In this document: positions 33,963 to 41,426 of the stretch, piece after piece
How positions within the stretch are numbered: the stretch's first letter is position 1
How the letters are laid out: every line of letters starts with the position of its first letter
Assembly (NCBI GenBank): GCA_964586595.1
Contig: CAZPHB010000004.1
Span: forward strand, 62,001-126,000
Length of the DNA stretch: 64,000 bases
From: REEB481 sp964586595
Lineage (GTDB): Bacteria > Bacteroidota > Bacteroidia > NS11-12g > UBA955
Direction of reading: 5' to 3'
Position numbers and translations under genes: made by a program
Notes under the pieces: generated by a model
What the model saw: the letters and a program-made list of their open reading frames with translations, nothing else
The model's database searches: none
What the model was told of the DNA's origin: nothing

Positions 33963-36805
33963 GCAGCGTATTTGCACAAATATTGAAGATCAACGGCACG
34001 ATTGTAACTCGCGCCCGTTTACGAGATCTGGCAGATCAACTTGCCAGGACAACAGATAAAGCACTTACCCTCAAGGTGCGAAAGGCAATCAAAGCCATGG
34101 ATCAGAACGGAGTAAGATCCGCCCGGATTGAATTTGATGAAAGCCTGATCAATAAAACCTTCATGCCCGAGACCATGACGCTCGCAGAGCTGGAGGGATT
34201 GTATGGTATCGAGGTACACCCGGCAGATCTGGGCGAAGCCAAATCTGGTAATACCTTCTTCGCAGAAGTCAGCCGGCGCATCCTGGATAAAATCAAAACC
34301 GGAACACTGCCCTGGCGAAAACCATGGAGCTCTACTTTCGATACTCCACCAGGCGGATCCTTTGATTTTATCAATTACGTTACAGGTAAGCCTTATCGCG
34401 GAGCCAATTGGCAGATGTGCATGATGTTTGGCGGCGGAGGCACTTCCTTCATCACTGAAAAACAGGCCAAGGAACGAGGCGGAAAAATTGTGAACCCCAA
34501 AGCCTGGATTCCCATTTGCTACTTTGTGCGCAGCAAAGTAACCAGAACCGCCAAGGTAAAAGACAATGATGGAAATGAAAAAACTTACACCTTCGAAGAA
34601 GTGCTTGCCGGCATGAAGTGGTACAAGGTTTTCCCCATGAATGCCACCGAAGGGGTAAAGCCGGTCAATCGAAAAGATAAAGGCACCAAAACAGTTGTTG
34701 AAAAGCCAAAGGGCTTGACTTTCAAACCCGTACAGGCAGCTGAACGAATCGTAAAATCATATCCGGCGCCACCTCCTATCGCGCATGGTGGATCCAGGGC
34801 GGTTTATCAACCTGCAACCGATAGTATTCAAATGCCACCCAAAGAGGCATTTAGAAGTGTTCCGGAGTATTATTCCACATTATTCCACGAGCTTCTGCAC
34901 TCAACCGGTCACCCAAAGCGCCTGGACAGATTAAAGCCAGCCCAATTTGGAACAAAAACCTACGCAGCAGAAGAACTCATTGCAGAGCTGGGCGCATCCT
35001 TCCTTTGTGCAATATGCCGGATTGATTATTTCACTTTAGACAACTCTGCTGCCTATCTGAAAAGCTGGGCCAGTAAACTTGAAAAGGAGATCATCAAGGA
35101 TAAACAGTTTTTCATGAAGCAGCAGTTTGCTTCGATGAAAGCTGTTCGCTACATGATGGGGCCACTGTGGAAGACCTGGAACAAAACCGGTGTCCTTTTA
35201 CCAGGCAAACCTGAGGCGACACATCCGGATCCGGTCAGCAAAACAAAACCTGAACCGCGCAAACCCAAAGCTGCAGCAAAGCCAGCAGCAAAGCCGGCAG
35301 CAACACCTGCACCCACCAAAGGCCTGCCGGTAGGGTTCAAGGGCTCGTTTTTTGGCTGGAACTTTACCATCCAGGTGCAAATGCAAATCGACAACAGTGT
35401 GGCCCTGGAAATCTGGGAAAATGGCGGTGGTGTGATCGCGCGCATTCAGGGCAAGAATCCGGCTGAAAGGGAAACTGCCCAACACAATATCTGGCAGCGC
35501 ATTTCGAAGAACATAAAAGAGGTTCATCATTTCACCGAAATGACGAAAAGGGATTCGCTGAAGCGAATCAAACTCTTCGTGGAAGCACTTTACAAAGACG
35601 CACAAGCTGAAAACCGCCGGCGGGCAAAACTGGGATCAGCCAAATCGGCAAAGCCGAAATCCAGCAAAGCTGTGCATGCCAGGTACGCTGCCATTATCGG
35701 CAAAAGCCAGCCCGCAAGCCGGGTAAAAAAAAAAGGCGCGCTGAGCGGAGTTAAGAATTTGCCTGAGCATGCTGAAAAGGCAATTGAACACTATGAACAA
35801 AGCATAGCGGGCAGATCCATATACAACCAGCATAAAGGTGTGAAAATTTTCCTGCCAAGGAAGGCGGCTGAACATGTTTTCATGAAAAATGACTGGAGTG
35901 AGGAAAATGCTGCGGTAGTAACCAACATTGATTCTATACTATCAACTGCCTTATTTGTAAAGACAGAAAAACCACGAAAAAAAGTCAAGCCAAACGTAAT
36001 TGGATTTCACTTTTTCGCGGGATGCATTCACCACAAAGGCAAATGGATTGATGTAAAAATAGTGGTGCGAATCGTAAAGGTTTCAAAGCTGGAACGATAC
36101 TACTACGACTCCTATACGATAAAAAAAAGCAACCTGACAAACAGATCCGGGTTCGACCGAAATGGCACTCCGCCGGTGGACTTGTCAGGTTGCACAACAA
36201 ATGTGCAAAATCCGGGCCAAAAAAGCAACCTGATGCGCATTGTCAAAGCCGAAGATCTGGCCGGCATCCAAATTGAAACCATGAAGCTCCAGGGTGTTTG
36301 GAAGGATTGGCTGGGTGAACCGGCATTGAACTTTGATCTGCTGCTTTCCGGAGCGCCAGGTGGCGGAAAAAGCACCTTGCTCCTACAGTTTGCCCATTAC
36401 CTGGCAAACAACCTGAAGAAACGGGTGCTGTTTGTGTCCAGGGAAGAATTCGGATCCGCCACACTTGCCGAAAAAGTGCAGCGCTTGAATATCAAGAACG
36501 TGCATTTCACCAATACAATAACGCCGGATGCGCGTATTCAAGGTGACTACGATGTGGTCTTTGTGGATTCGATCACAGATCTCCGCATGACCGTGGACGA
36601 TTACAAAAAGCTGCGGGAAATCAACCCGGATGTTGCGTTTCTGCTCATTGCGCAACAAACGAAAGGCGGTGTATTCAAAGGCTCCAATGAGTGGCCGCAC
36701 GAAACTGAAATCGTGGCTGAAGTGGCCGATGGAAAAGCCTGGTGCACGAAAAACCGATATTCAATGAACAAAGAACCAATCGAAATACCAGGATATGTGC
36801 AATAA
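33959..36805 (+). CDS. ArdC-like domain, zinc metallopeptidase and RadA/RecA-type ATPase in one protein
   Basis: A 948-residue fusion. Residues ~90-200 are an ArdC N-terminal (ssDNA-binding) domain (FFAEVSRRILDKIKTGTLPW, then GKPYRGANWQM). Residues ~295-350 are a zincin peptidase with HELLH at 310-314 and the third ligand in EELIAELGASF. A Pro/Ala/Lys linker (~425-455) leads to an unassigned middle (~455-760). The C-terminus is a RecA-fold ATPase: Walker A GAPGGGKST at 798-806, Walker B YDVVFVDSI, and a RadA-like LLIAQQTKGG and TKNRY. ArdC proteins counter restriction; the ATPase could act in DNA processing or packaging. I do not know this fusion. Confidence 0.8.
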   Translation: MSSVFAQILKINGTIVTRARLRDLADQLARTTDKALTLKVRKAIKAMDQNGVRSARIEFDESLINKTFMPETMTLAELEGLYGIEVHPADLGEAKSGNTFFAEVSRRILDKIKTGTLPWRKPWSSTFDTPPGGSFDFINYVTGKPYRGANWQMCMMFGGGGTSFITEKQAKERGGKIVNPKAWIPICYFVRSKVTRTAKVKDNDGNEKTYTFEEVLAGMKWYKVFPMNATEGVKPVNRKDKGTKTVVEKPKGLTFKPVQAAERIVKSYPAPPPIAHGGSRAVYQPATDSIQMPPKEAFRSVPEYYSTLFHELLHSTGHPKRLDRLKPAQFGTKTYAAEELIAELGASFLCAICRIDYFTLDNSAAYLKSWASKLEKEIIKDKQFFMKQQFASMKAVRYMMGPLWKTWNKTGVLLPGKPEATHPDPVSKTKPEPRKPKAAAKPAAKPAATPAPTKGLPVGFKGSFFGWNFTIQVQMQIDNSVALEIWENGGGVIARIQGKNPAERETAQHNIWQRISKNIKEVHHFTEMTKRDSLKRIKLFVEALYKDAQAENRRRAKLGSAKSAKPKSSKAVHARYAAIIGKSQPASRVKKKGALSGVKNLPEHAEKAIEHYEQSIAGRSIYNQHKGVKIFLPRKAAEHVFMKNDWSEENAAVVTNIDSILSTALFVKTEKPRKKVKPNVIGFHFFAGCIHHKGKWIDVKIVVRIVKVSKLERYYYDSYTIKKSNLTNRSGFDRNGTPPVDLSGCTTNVQNPGQKSNLMRIVKAEDLAGIQIETMKLQGVWKDWLGEPALNFDLLLSGAPGGGKSTLLLQFAHYLANNLKKRVLFVSREEFGSATLAEKVQRLNIKNVHFTNTITPDARIQGDYDVVFVDSITDLRMTVDDYKKLREINPDVAFLLIAQQTKGGVFKGSNEWPHETEIVAEVADGKAWCTKNRYSMNKEPIEIPGYVQ

Positions 36806-37514
36806 CCCTCTGAATTCAAGGGCGCTGAACTGGCGCTCGCCGGCAAATATTGCCGGAATCATTACCCTGGACGGTCAATTCCGCCCGGTAAGCAACTTCC
36901 TGTTATCCAATCCAGGAACAGCAAATTTGGCCTTCAGCAATCTATTGCCTGGAGCGATTTACAGATTTGTTGTCAATGCCACCAATACAACTGCAGTTCT
37001 TACGCTTCCGGCAAACACCTATTTCAATGGGGGCTCAACCATAAACCTTACGTTTACTGGCAACCAATGGCACGTTTTCCATTTTAGCACGGACGGATCC
37101 ACAGTTTTGGTAGTGGCAGTTGGAGCCCAATCACAGGCTGGAAATTTTGCCCAATTAGACCAGGACAACACCTTCAACCAGGTAAAGCTCACAGGATTCA
37201 AGGCCGATATTAAAAGTGTGGTGGATCCTACCTACACCTTCCTGGATATTGACACGGCCAAAATTATCCGTTTCAATAACGCTGCTGGCTGCACTGCCAC
37301 ATTGCGAAACAACCACCCGGTTGGTTGGATGGTGACTTGCGAACAAAGTGGCGCATCTAAAATCAGCTTTGTGCTGGAAGGGGGCGCAACACTGAATAAC
37401 CGGAGTGGGCATGCAAAAACAGCCGGGCAATATGCCGTTGTTTCGGTGTATTGCGCAACAAATGTAGCTGGTAATAACGCAGTATTTGTGCTTTCGGGAG
37501 ACACTGGAACATGA
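36795..37514 (+). CDS. Beta-rich spike or fibre-like protein
   Basis: A 239-residue protein that is nearly all predicted strand, rich in Asn, Thr, Gly and Val, with no membrane segment. Blocks such as FRFVVNATNTTAVLTLPA-like and ITFTGNQWHVFHFSTDGSTV-like repeats resemble the C-terminal sandwich and fibre modules of phage structural proteins. It starts inside the last 11 bases of the ATPase gene, in another frame, and the stop overlaps the next start. Likely a surface or receptor-binding part; the assignment rests on composition and place. Confidence 0.6.
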   Translation: MCNNPLNSRALNWRSPANIAGIITLDGQFRPVSNFLLSNPGTANLAFSNLLPGAIYRFVVNATNTTAVLTLPANTYFNGGSTINLTFTGNQWHVFHFSTDGSTVLVVAVGAQSQAGNFAQLDQDNTFNQVKLTGFKADIKSVVDPTYTFLDIDTAKIIRFNNAAGCTATLRNNHPVGWMVTCEQSGASKISFVLEGGATLNNRSGHAKTAGQYAVVSVYCATNVAGNNAVFVLSGDTGT

Positions 37515-38392
37515 TCATTGCGCCTGGCTTGATTGGATGTGTTGCGGTGAAAGGAGCAAGCTATGTTCCGCCGCTCGATGGACGCACTGATGTCCACTTT
37601 GCGTATTCATTGCGATGGCTTCGTTCTGCATATACCGGCCCTGCAATTCGGGTACGCCGAAGCTCGGACAACCTCGAGCAGGACGTGAACTTTCTGGGTA
37701 GTGGCACAATTGATACAGCTTCCTTGCTGGCCTTTTGCGGATCAGATAGTGGATTTGTTGTACGCATTTATGACCAAAGCGGTAATGCCAGGAATCTCCA
37801 GCAAACCGTCGCCTCACAACAACCACGAATCGTTAATTCTGGAATACTTGAAACCCAATTGAACAACCTTCCTACCGCTCGATTTTCTGCTTCCCTACAA
37901 AACGCCTGGCTGAATCCTGTCAATTACCCCGCTCCACCTTCGGCAACGGTATTCTTTGTTGCAGGAGCAAAACCCATGACAACGGATGGTTCTTTTCTTC
38001 AAATAGCTGCTGGAGCCAACCGTTTGGACACATTTTACAACTCTGCGCAAGTGCGCATTGAAGATGAGTTCTTCAGTGACATTGGCGCAACCGCCAAAAA
38101 AGAAGTTTTCAGCTCGATTAATACTTCAGCTGTTTGGCACCGCTATCGCATCAACCATGTGGCCAAAACTTACCAGATCAGAAACAAGGGCTTTTCAACC
38201 ACTGTGGACGTTTCCGGAACATTTACCGCAAACAGAAGCTCTGGAACAAACTCTGTTGTACAAATAGGCAGAAGGAATAGTTCGGTTTTTCTGAACTTTG
38301 ATTTTCACGAGTGTATTGTCCTTAACACCGACTGTGGATCCGCTGCTTTTGCGGATTTGGAAACCAACATTCAAAACTTCTATCTGATATGA
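37511..38392 (+). CDS. Arabinofuranosidase-B-like (concanavalin-type) adhesin, receptor-binding candidate
   Basis: A 293-residue protein that resembles the catalytic-domain fold family of alpha-L-arabinofuranosidase B: YSLRWLRSAYTGPAIRVRRS followed by SDNLEQDV, then LLAFCGSDSGFVVRIYDQSG and NARNLQQT, then QPRIV. In phages and mobile elements this fold serves as a sugar-binding or sugar-cutting tip domain. Whether the hydrolase residues are kept cannot be decided here. Overlap with both neighbours places it in the late operon. Confidence 0.75.
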   Translation: MIIAPGLIGCVAVKGASYVPPLDGRTDVHFAYSLRWLRSAYTGPAIRVRRSSDNLEQDVNFLGSGTIDTASLLAFCGSDSGFVVRIYDQSGNARNLQQTVASQQPRIVNSGILETQLNNLPTARFSASLQNAWLNPVNYPAPPSATVFFVAGAKPMTTDGSFLQIAAGANRLDTFYNSAQVRIEDEFFSDIGATAKKEVFSSINTSAVWHRYRINHVAKTYQIRNKGFSTTVDVSGTFTANRSSGTNSVVQIGRRNSSVFLNFDFHECIVLNTDCGSAAFADLETNIQNFYLI

Positions 38393-38778
38393 ATGTACAG
38401 TGTTTTGAATTCACCAACCAGGCACATGCTGAATTGATAAGTCGTGTGCTTTATGAATTGTTCAGCCCACGAATTGATGTGGTCACGAGCCATTTATTTA
38501 CTTGGGAACCTCACCCTTCCAACGGCAAAACACTCATTGTGGTCAATGCTGATGAAGAGTTTAAAAACTACAACTGGCCCGATTTGCCCGCGTTATTGAG
38601 CGAATTAAAAACCGCTCTGGAGAACGAAGTATCCCCAGAAGAGCTCTTTCAGAAAGCTGAACTGTTCAGGAATTCTGATCGAATCAACATTGGAGATATT
38701 ATTCCCAATGAATTGCAATTAAAGGCGCTGAATCTCGATGAAGCAAAAGCATTGGGGTATTTTGCTCCGGAAGTGTAA
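38389..38778 (+). CDS. Hypothetical protein, last gene of the late operon
   Basis: A 129-residue soluble acidic protein (MNVQCFEFTNQAHAELISRV at the start), mixed strand then helices. Placed after the receptor-binding candidate and coupled by a four-base overlap, it could be a fibre chaperone or assembly factor, which phages often encode there; nothing in the sequence proves it. Confidence 0.6.
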   Translation: MNVQCFEFTNQAHAELISRVLYELFSPRIDVVTSHLFTWEPHPSNGKTLIVVNADEEFKNYNWPDLPALLSELKTALENEVSPEELFQKAELFRNSDRINIGDIIPNELQLKALNLDEAKALGYFAPEV

Positions 38779-39067
38779 GCCGAATGCCCAGAGGGCCATT
38801 TCAGCCCTCAAATTGCAACTTTAAAATCTGTTATCAACAAAGCCAAGACCTACGCCATATAAGGGTTACGGCTTTCTTGTGGAAGAGTCGCATTTTACCG
38901 CGTTTCAAGGCACCTTATTTTTGTTCTGTCTTTATGCCACGCATGAAACTATTAGCTCAAGAGTGATATAAAGATAAAGGCCCGGTGCCAGCCGAGCCTT
39001 TGGCCTACACGCTCAGGGCTTGTGTAAAGCTGAGCGCATGGACTTATCTTAAATTGGAAATACAAAT
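38779..39067. other. Intergenic stretch after the late operon
   Basis: A 289-base stretch without a convincing gene. GAGGGC-CATTTCA-GCCCTC at 38789-38807 is a weak hairpin that might end the operon; it lacks a clear T run. GCTCAG and CTGAGC around 39010-39035 form another weak stem. Nothing else is recognised. Confidence 0.35.
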
Positions 39068-39178
39068 ATGGGAAAAAAACTTATTTGTGTTCGCTACATC
39101 GTGAAAAACGGTAGGCGAATCTACCCTCCTAATGGCAAATGCTTTTGCTTCTGGGTAAACGAAGATAGACGCAAGTAA
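39068..39178 (+). CDS. Tiny basic Cys-containing ORF
   Basis: A 36-residue ORF, MGKKLICVRYIVKNGRRIYP at the start, then PNGKCFCFWVNEDRRK. The residues alternate in a strand-like way and include three cysteines. No overlap with other genes supports it, so the call is tentative; the regular strand/turn composition suggests real protein. Confidence 0.4.
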   Translation: MGKKLICVRYIVKNGRRIYPPNGKCFCFWVNEDRRK

Positions 39179-39220
39179 TCTTCGGAAGGAATGGGGAGGG
39201 GAAACCTTCCCCATTTCAAT

Positions 39221-39676
39221 TTACGCGGGCCGCCGCGCCCTTGACGCATCTCGCTTGGGCACAAATGCCCGAAACAGCAAAGCAAAAATGGAAGGGATAC
39301 TCAATAGATAGCCTGGCAGATTCTTCTCAAGATATAGAAGGTAAACGCCACAGGTAAGGGTAACAAGTATGATTAATGTTCCCAATACCAGGCCCAGAAC
39401 ATTCAACCTGAAAGTACGCCTGGATTCCTCAGCTCGCACTTCGGCGTCTAATTTTCGCACTTCTGCATCTGACTGACTGATAGCAAGTAATCCGCGATTG
39501 ATGTTGTGTCGCTCTTGCTGTTCTTTTCCTGCAGTATCCAAGATAAAATCGAGAACCCCATTTATTTGCTGATACCGTTCTAATTCAACCGGAGCTGGCA
39601 GAATACTATCATCGTATTGCTCATAATGGGTTACACCTTTGTTGTTGGCGTGTAATTGTCTGCTCCGGCGCCCCAT
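39221..39676 (-). CDS. Two-TM membrane protein with N-terminal coiled coil
   Basis: A 151-residue protein with a helical, charged first half (residues ~30-90, including SDAEVRKLDAEVRAEESRR) and two membrane segments (~91-113 and ~118-138). This plan resembles DUF2335-type predicted membrane proteins, only moderately. It starts immediately after the stop of the gene at 39678, on the same strand, forming a two-gene unit near the integrase that might be expressed in the lysogen. Confidence 0.55.
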   Translation of the reverse strand: MGRRSRQLHANNKGVTHYEQYDDSILPAPVELERYQQINGVLDFILDTAGKEQQERHNINRGLLAISQSDAEVRKLDAEVRAEESRRTFRLNVLGLVLGTLIILVTLTCGVYLLYLEKNLPGYLLSIPSIFALLFRAFVPKRDASRARRPA

Positions 39677-39677
39677 A

Positions 39678-39911
39678 TCAGATGGAAAACTCTTTCCTGG
39701 CTACTTCCATTCCTTTCTTCAAATCCCTACCTACGTTCACCATATCTGATTTCAAGGCTTTCTTGTCGCTGGCAAACCCGAAAGAAATCTTTTCTTCCAT
39801 GTGCGGAAATTCAGCCTGGACGACGGTCTGAATTTCGCTCTCATATGTTCCGTTGAACATATCATTTATGTTCAATGCGGTGTTGTGAAGGTATTTCAGA
39901 ATCTTAGTCAT
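39678..39911 (-). CDS. Hypothetical protein paired with the membrane protein
   Basis: A 77-residue soluble protein, MTKILKYLHNTALNINDMFN at the start, with a C-terminal basic helix. The frame is open further to 39959, but ATG 39911 fits better. The stop lies next to the start of the two-TM gene, suggesting a joint role, possibly lysogenic conversion or superinfection control; this is a guess from position. Confidence 0.5.
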   Translation of the reverse strand: MTKILKYLHNTALNINDMFNGTYESEIQTVVQAEFPHMEEKISFGFASDKKALKSDMVNVGRDLKKGMEVARKEFSI

Positions 39912-40001
39912 GGAAATTGAGATTGCAAAGTTTACAAAAACTACTGTACAAAAAACCAAGTATTCGCCAAAAAGTTGCTTTGCAACGTAAAAAAAGACGG
40001 G

Positions 40002-41126
40002 TTAACAATACTCCATCCTCACCCGATGCTCCAGAACCTGCGCATAATGACGCTGGGTTGTGGTGATGTAACGGTGTCCCAACATCCTGGATACTGCCTC
40101 GATGGAGATTCCTTTGTTCAGCATTACCATGCCGAAGGTTTTACGCCCAACATGCGAAGTGAGGTGCAGCTCCAACTGGCAAAGCCTGGCAACTTCCTTC
40201 AGGTAGCAGTTGTATTTCTGGTTGCTGATCCGGAGCAGTTGCCCATCATAACGGCTTAAAATTGCCTCAGCTTCCGGGAGCCAGGGCGCGAAAGCTCGTT
40301 CACCGTTCTTGTTCCGGGGCTTCACAAGCCACACCCGGCCATCCGGATCACGCCTCAGGTGTTCTTTATAGTGAAAGCTCTGGCTGTCGGTATAATCAAG
40401 GCCGGTAAAACACTGGAACAGGAACAGATCCGCAACCCGCCGCAACCTTGGCGTTAAGACTATGGACTGCAGCTTCTGAATCTCAGCTTCAGATAAGGCC
40501 ACAATTTCTTTCACCTGGTCGCTTTCGCCTTTCCATTGGAACAGCGGGTTGTGCTCAATGTAGCCGAACTGGAGCCCATACTGAAGCACTGATTTGATCA
40601 GGTGAACCTTCCGGTGCGCATTGTGTGCATTGGATCCTGTATGCCGAAAATATTCCCAGATAGCCCGGCCCATTGCGAGGTTGAACTGGTGGCCAGAAAT
40701 ATTGCGAATGCACTTCTGCTTCAAAAACGTGGTGAGCTCGTTGCGCACCTGGTAATAACGTTTCATGGTGCGGGCCTTTTTCGATGTTTGTTGGTGCGCT
40801 ATGTAGCGATCAAACAACTTGACCAGATCCTCCTGATCTGCAACTTTTCCAGTAATTGCATCTGCAATATTTTGGGCAGAAACGGATTTCCCGGCAAGTT
40901 TGCTTTGAAGAAAGGACAATTCTGCACTGCGATGAATTTCCGCAAGGTGTGCATTCAGCACCTTATCAGCGGCTACTTGTTTTGATTGATCCCATGAAAT
41001 GAGCGTACAATTCAAGCCGGTGCTGAAATCGCGGGCACGTTGGCCGTCAAGGGTAATTCTGCACATTACTGCACCCTTATCGCATCCTTTACTTTTTCTG
41101 AGCCAGAATAATATCCTCAACCTCAT
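40002..41126 (-). CDS. int: Tyrosine recombinase (integrase)
   Basis: About 374 residues. The N-terminus is the Bacteroidota arm-binding domain (ILFWLRKSKGCDKGAVMCRI then TLDGQRARDFSTGL), followed by a SAM-like core-binding domain (~100-200), and the catalytic domain with arginine I in PRLRRVADLFLFQCFTGL, HxxR in LTSHVGRKTFG, the GH histidine in VSRMLGHRYITTTQRHY, with the nucleophile Tyr in that last motif. It inserts the element at the tRNA-Leu. The ATG at 41126 is preferred to the TTG at 41138. It stands beside attR and reads away from it. Confidence 0.93.
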   Translation of the reverse strand: MRLRILFWLRKSKGCDKGAVMCRITLDGQRARDFSTGLNCTLISWDQSKQVAADKVLNAHLAEIHRSAELSFLQSKLAGKSVSAQNIADAITGKVADQEDLVKLFDRYIAHQQTSKKARTMKRYYQVRNELTTFLKQKCIRNISGHQFNLAMGRAIWEYFRHTGSNAHNAHRKVHLIKSVLQYGLQFGYIEHNPLFQWKGESDQVKEIVALSEAEIQKLQSIVLTPRLRRVADLFLFQCFTGLDYTDSQSFHYKEHLRRDPDGRVWLVKPRNKNGERAFAPWLPEAEAILSRYDGQLLRISNQKYNCYLKEVARLCQLELHLTSHVGRKTFGMVMLNKGISIEAVSRMLGHRYITTTQRHYAQVLEHRVRMEYC

Positions 41127-41172
41127 ATTCACTTGCAACAGCTAACAACACCAGGCATTTACAGTTCTTTTA

Positions 41173-41198
41173 ATGCCACCTTTTTTGCCACCTTTTTG
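41173..41198 (+). repeat. Putative integrase arm-type sites, right end
   Basis: Two head-to-tail copies of TGCCACCTTTTT at 41174 and 41186, 12 bases apart, upstream of the integrase start. The first 16 bases (41173-41188) are identical to 20400-20415 near attL, and in the same direction. Confidence 0.5.
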
Positions 41199-41300
41199 AA
41201 TAAAATTCACTTTCAAAACAAAATCTATCAAACACCATGAAAAAAACTAACACATTGATAATCAACCTAATACGAATTATTTCAGGGTGTATTTGTTTTG

Positions 41301-41328
41301 GGTTCGATTCCTGTTCCGGGCACTACCA
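41301..41328 (+). repeat. attR: 28-bp direct repeat, copy 2
   Basis: Identical to 20321-20348 (tRNA-Leu T arm and 3' end). No complete tRNA is formed here; only the fragment remains. Chromosomal sequence resumes to the right. Confidence 0.93.
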
Positions 41329-41426
41329 AACTTTCTATGCGTTTAGAAGCATGGGAAGTGATACGATCCAGAAACTTTATCGGCATTATTTAACAGCACC
41401 TCCAGGAGTATCGCTGAATTCTTGAC

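Larger units (their letters stand above)
20321..41328. mobile_element. Integrated 20.98-kb phage-like element in tRNA-Leu
   Basis: Bounded by identical 28-bp repeats of the tRNA-Leu 3' end. Just inside the left end is a phage-type repressor on the minus strand; just inside the right end is a tyrosine integrase, also on the minus strand. Between them are an early operon of small genes, a toxin-antitoxin pair and a long late operon with a lysozyme and virion-like proteins. I see no terminase, portal, tail or conjugation genes, which argues against a standard tailed prophage and a conjugative element. All main genes are intact, so the element may be functional. The type of virion, if any, is inference (see findings). 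Confidence 0.9.

Noticed and set aside
38784..38966. A 60-codon ORF after the late operon
   Set aside because: Composition is unlike a protein of this operon, and a weak hairpin lies inside its first bases; taken as noncoding.
20321..41328. Element as a conventional tailed prophage or an ICE
   Set aside because: No terminase, portal or tail gene and no relaxase, VirD4 or T4SS gene could be recognised. The ArdC-like domain alone is not proof of conjugation.
41237..41425. A 62-codon plus-strand ORF over attR
   Set aside because: It includes the tRNA fragment in translation and has no protein-like pattern; chance open frame.
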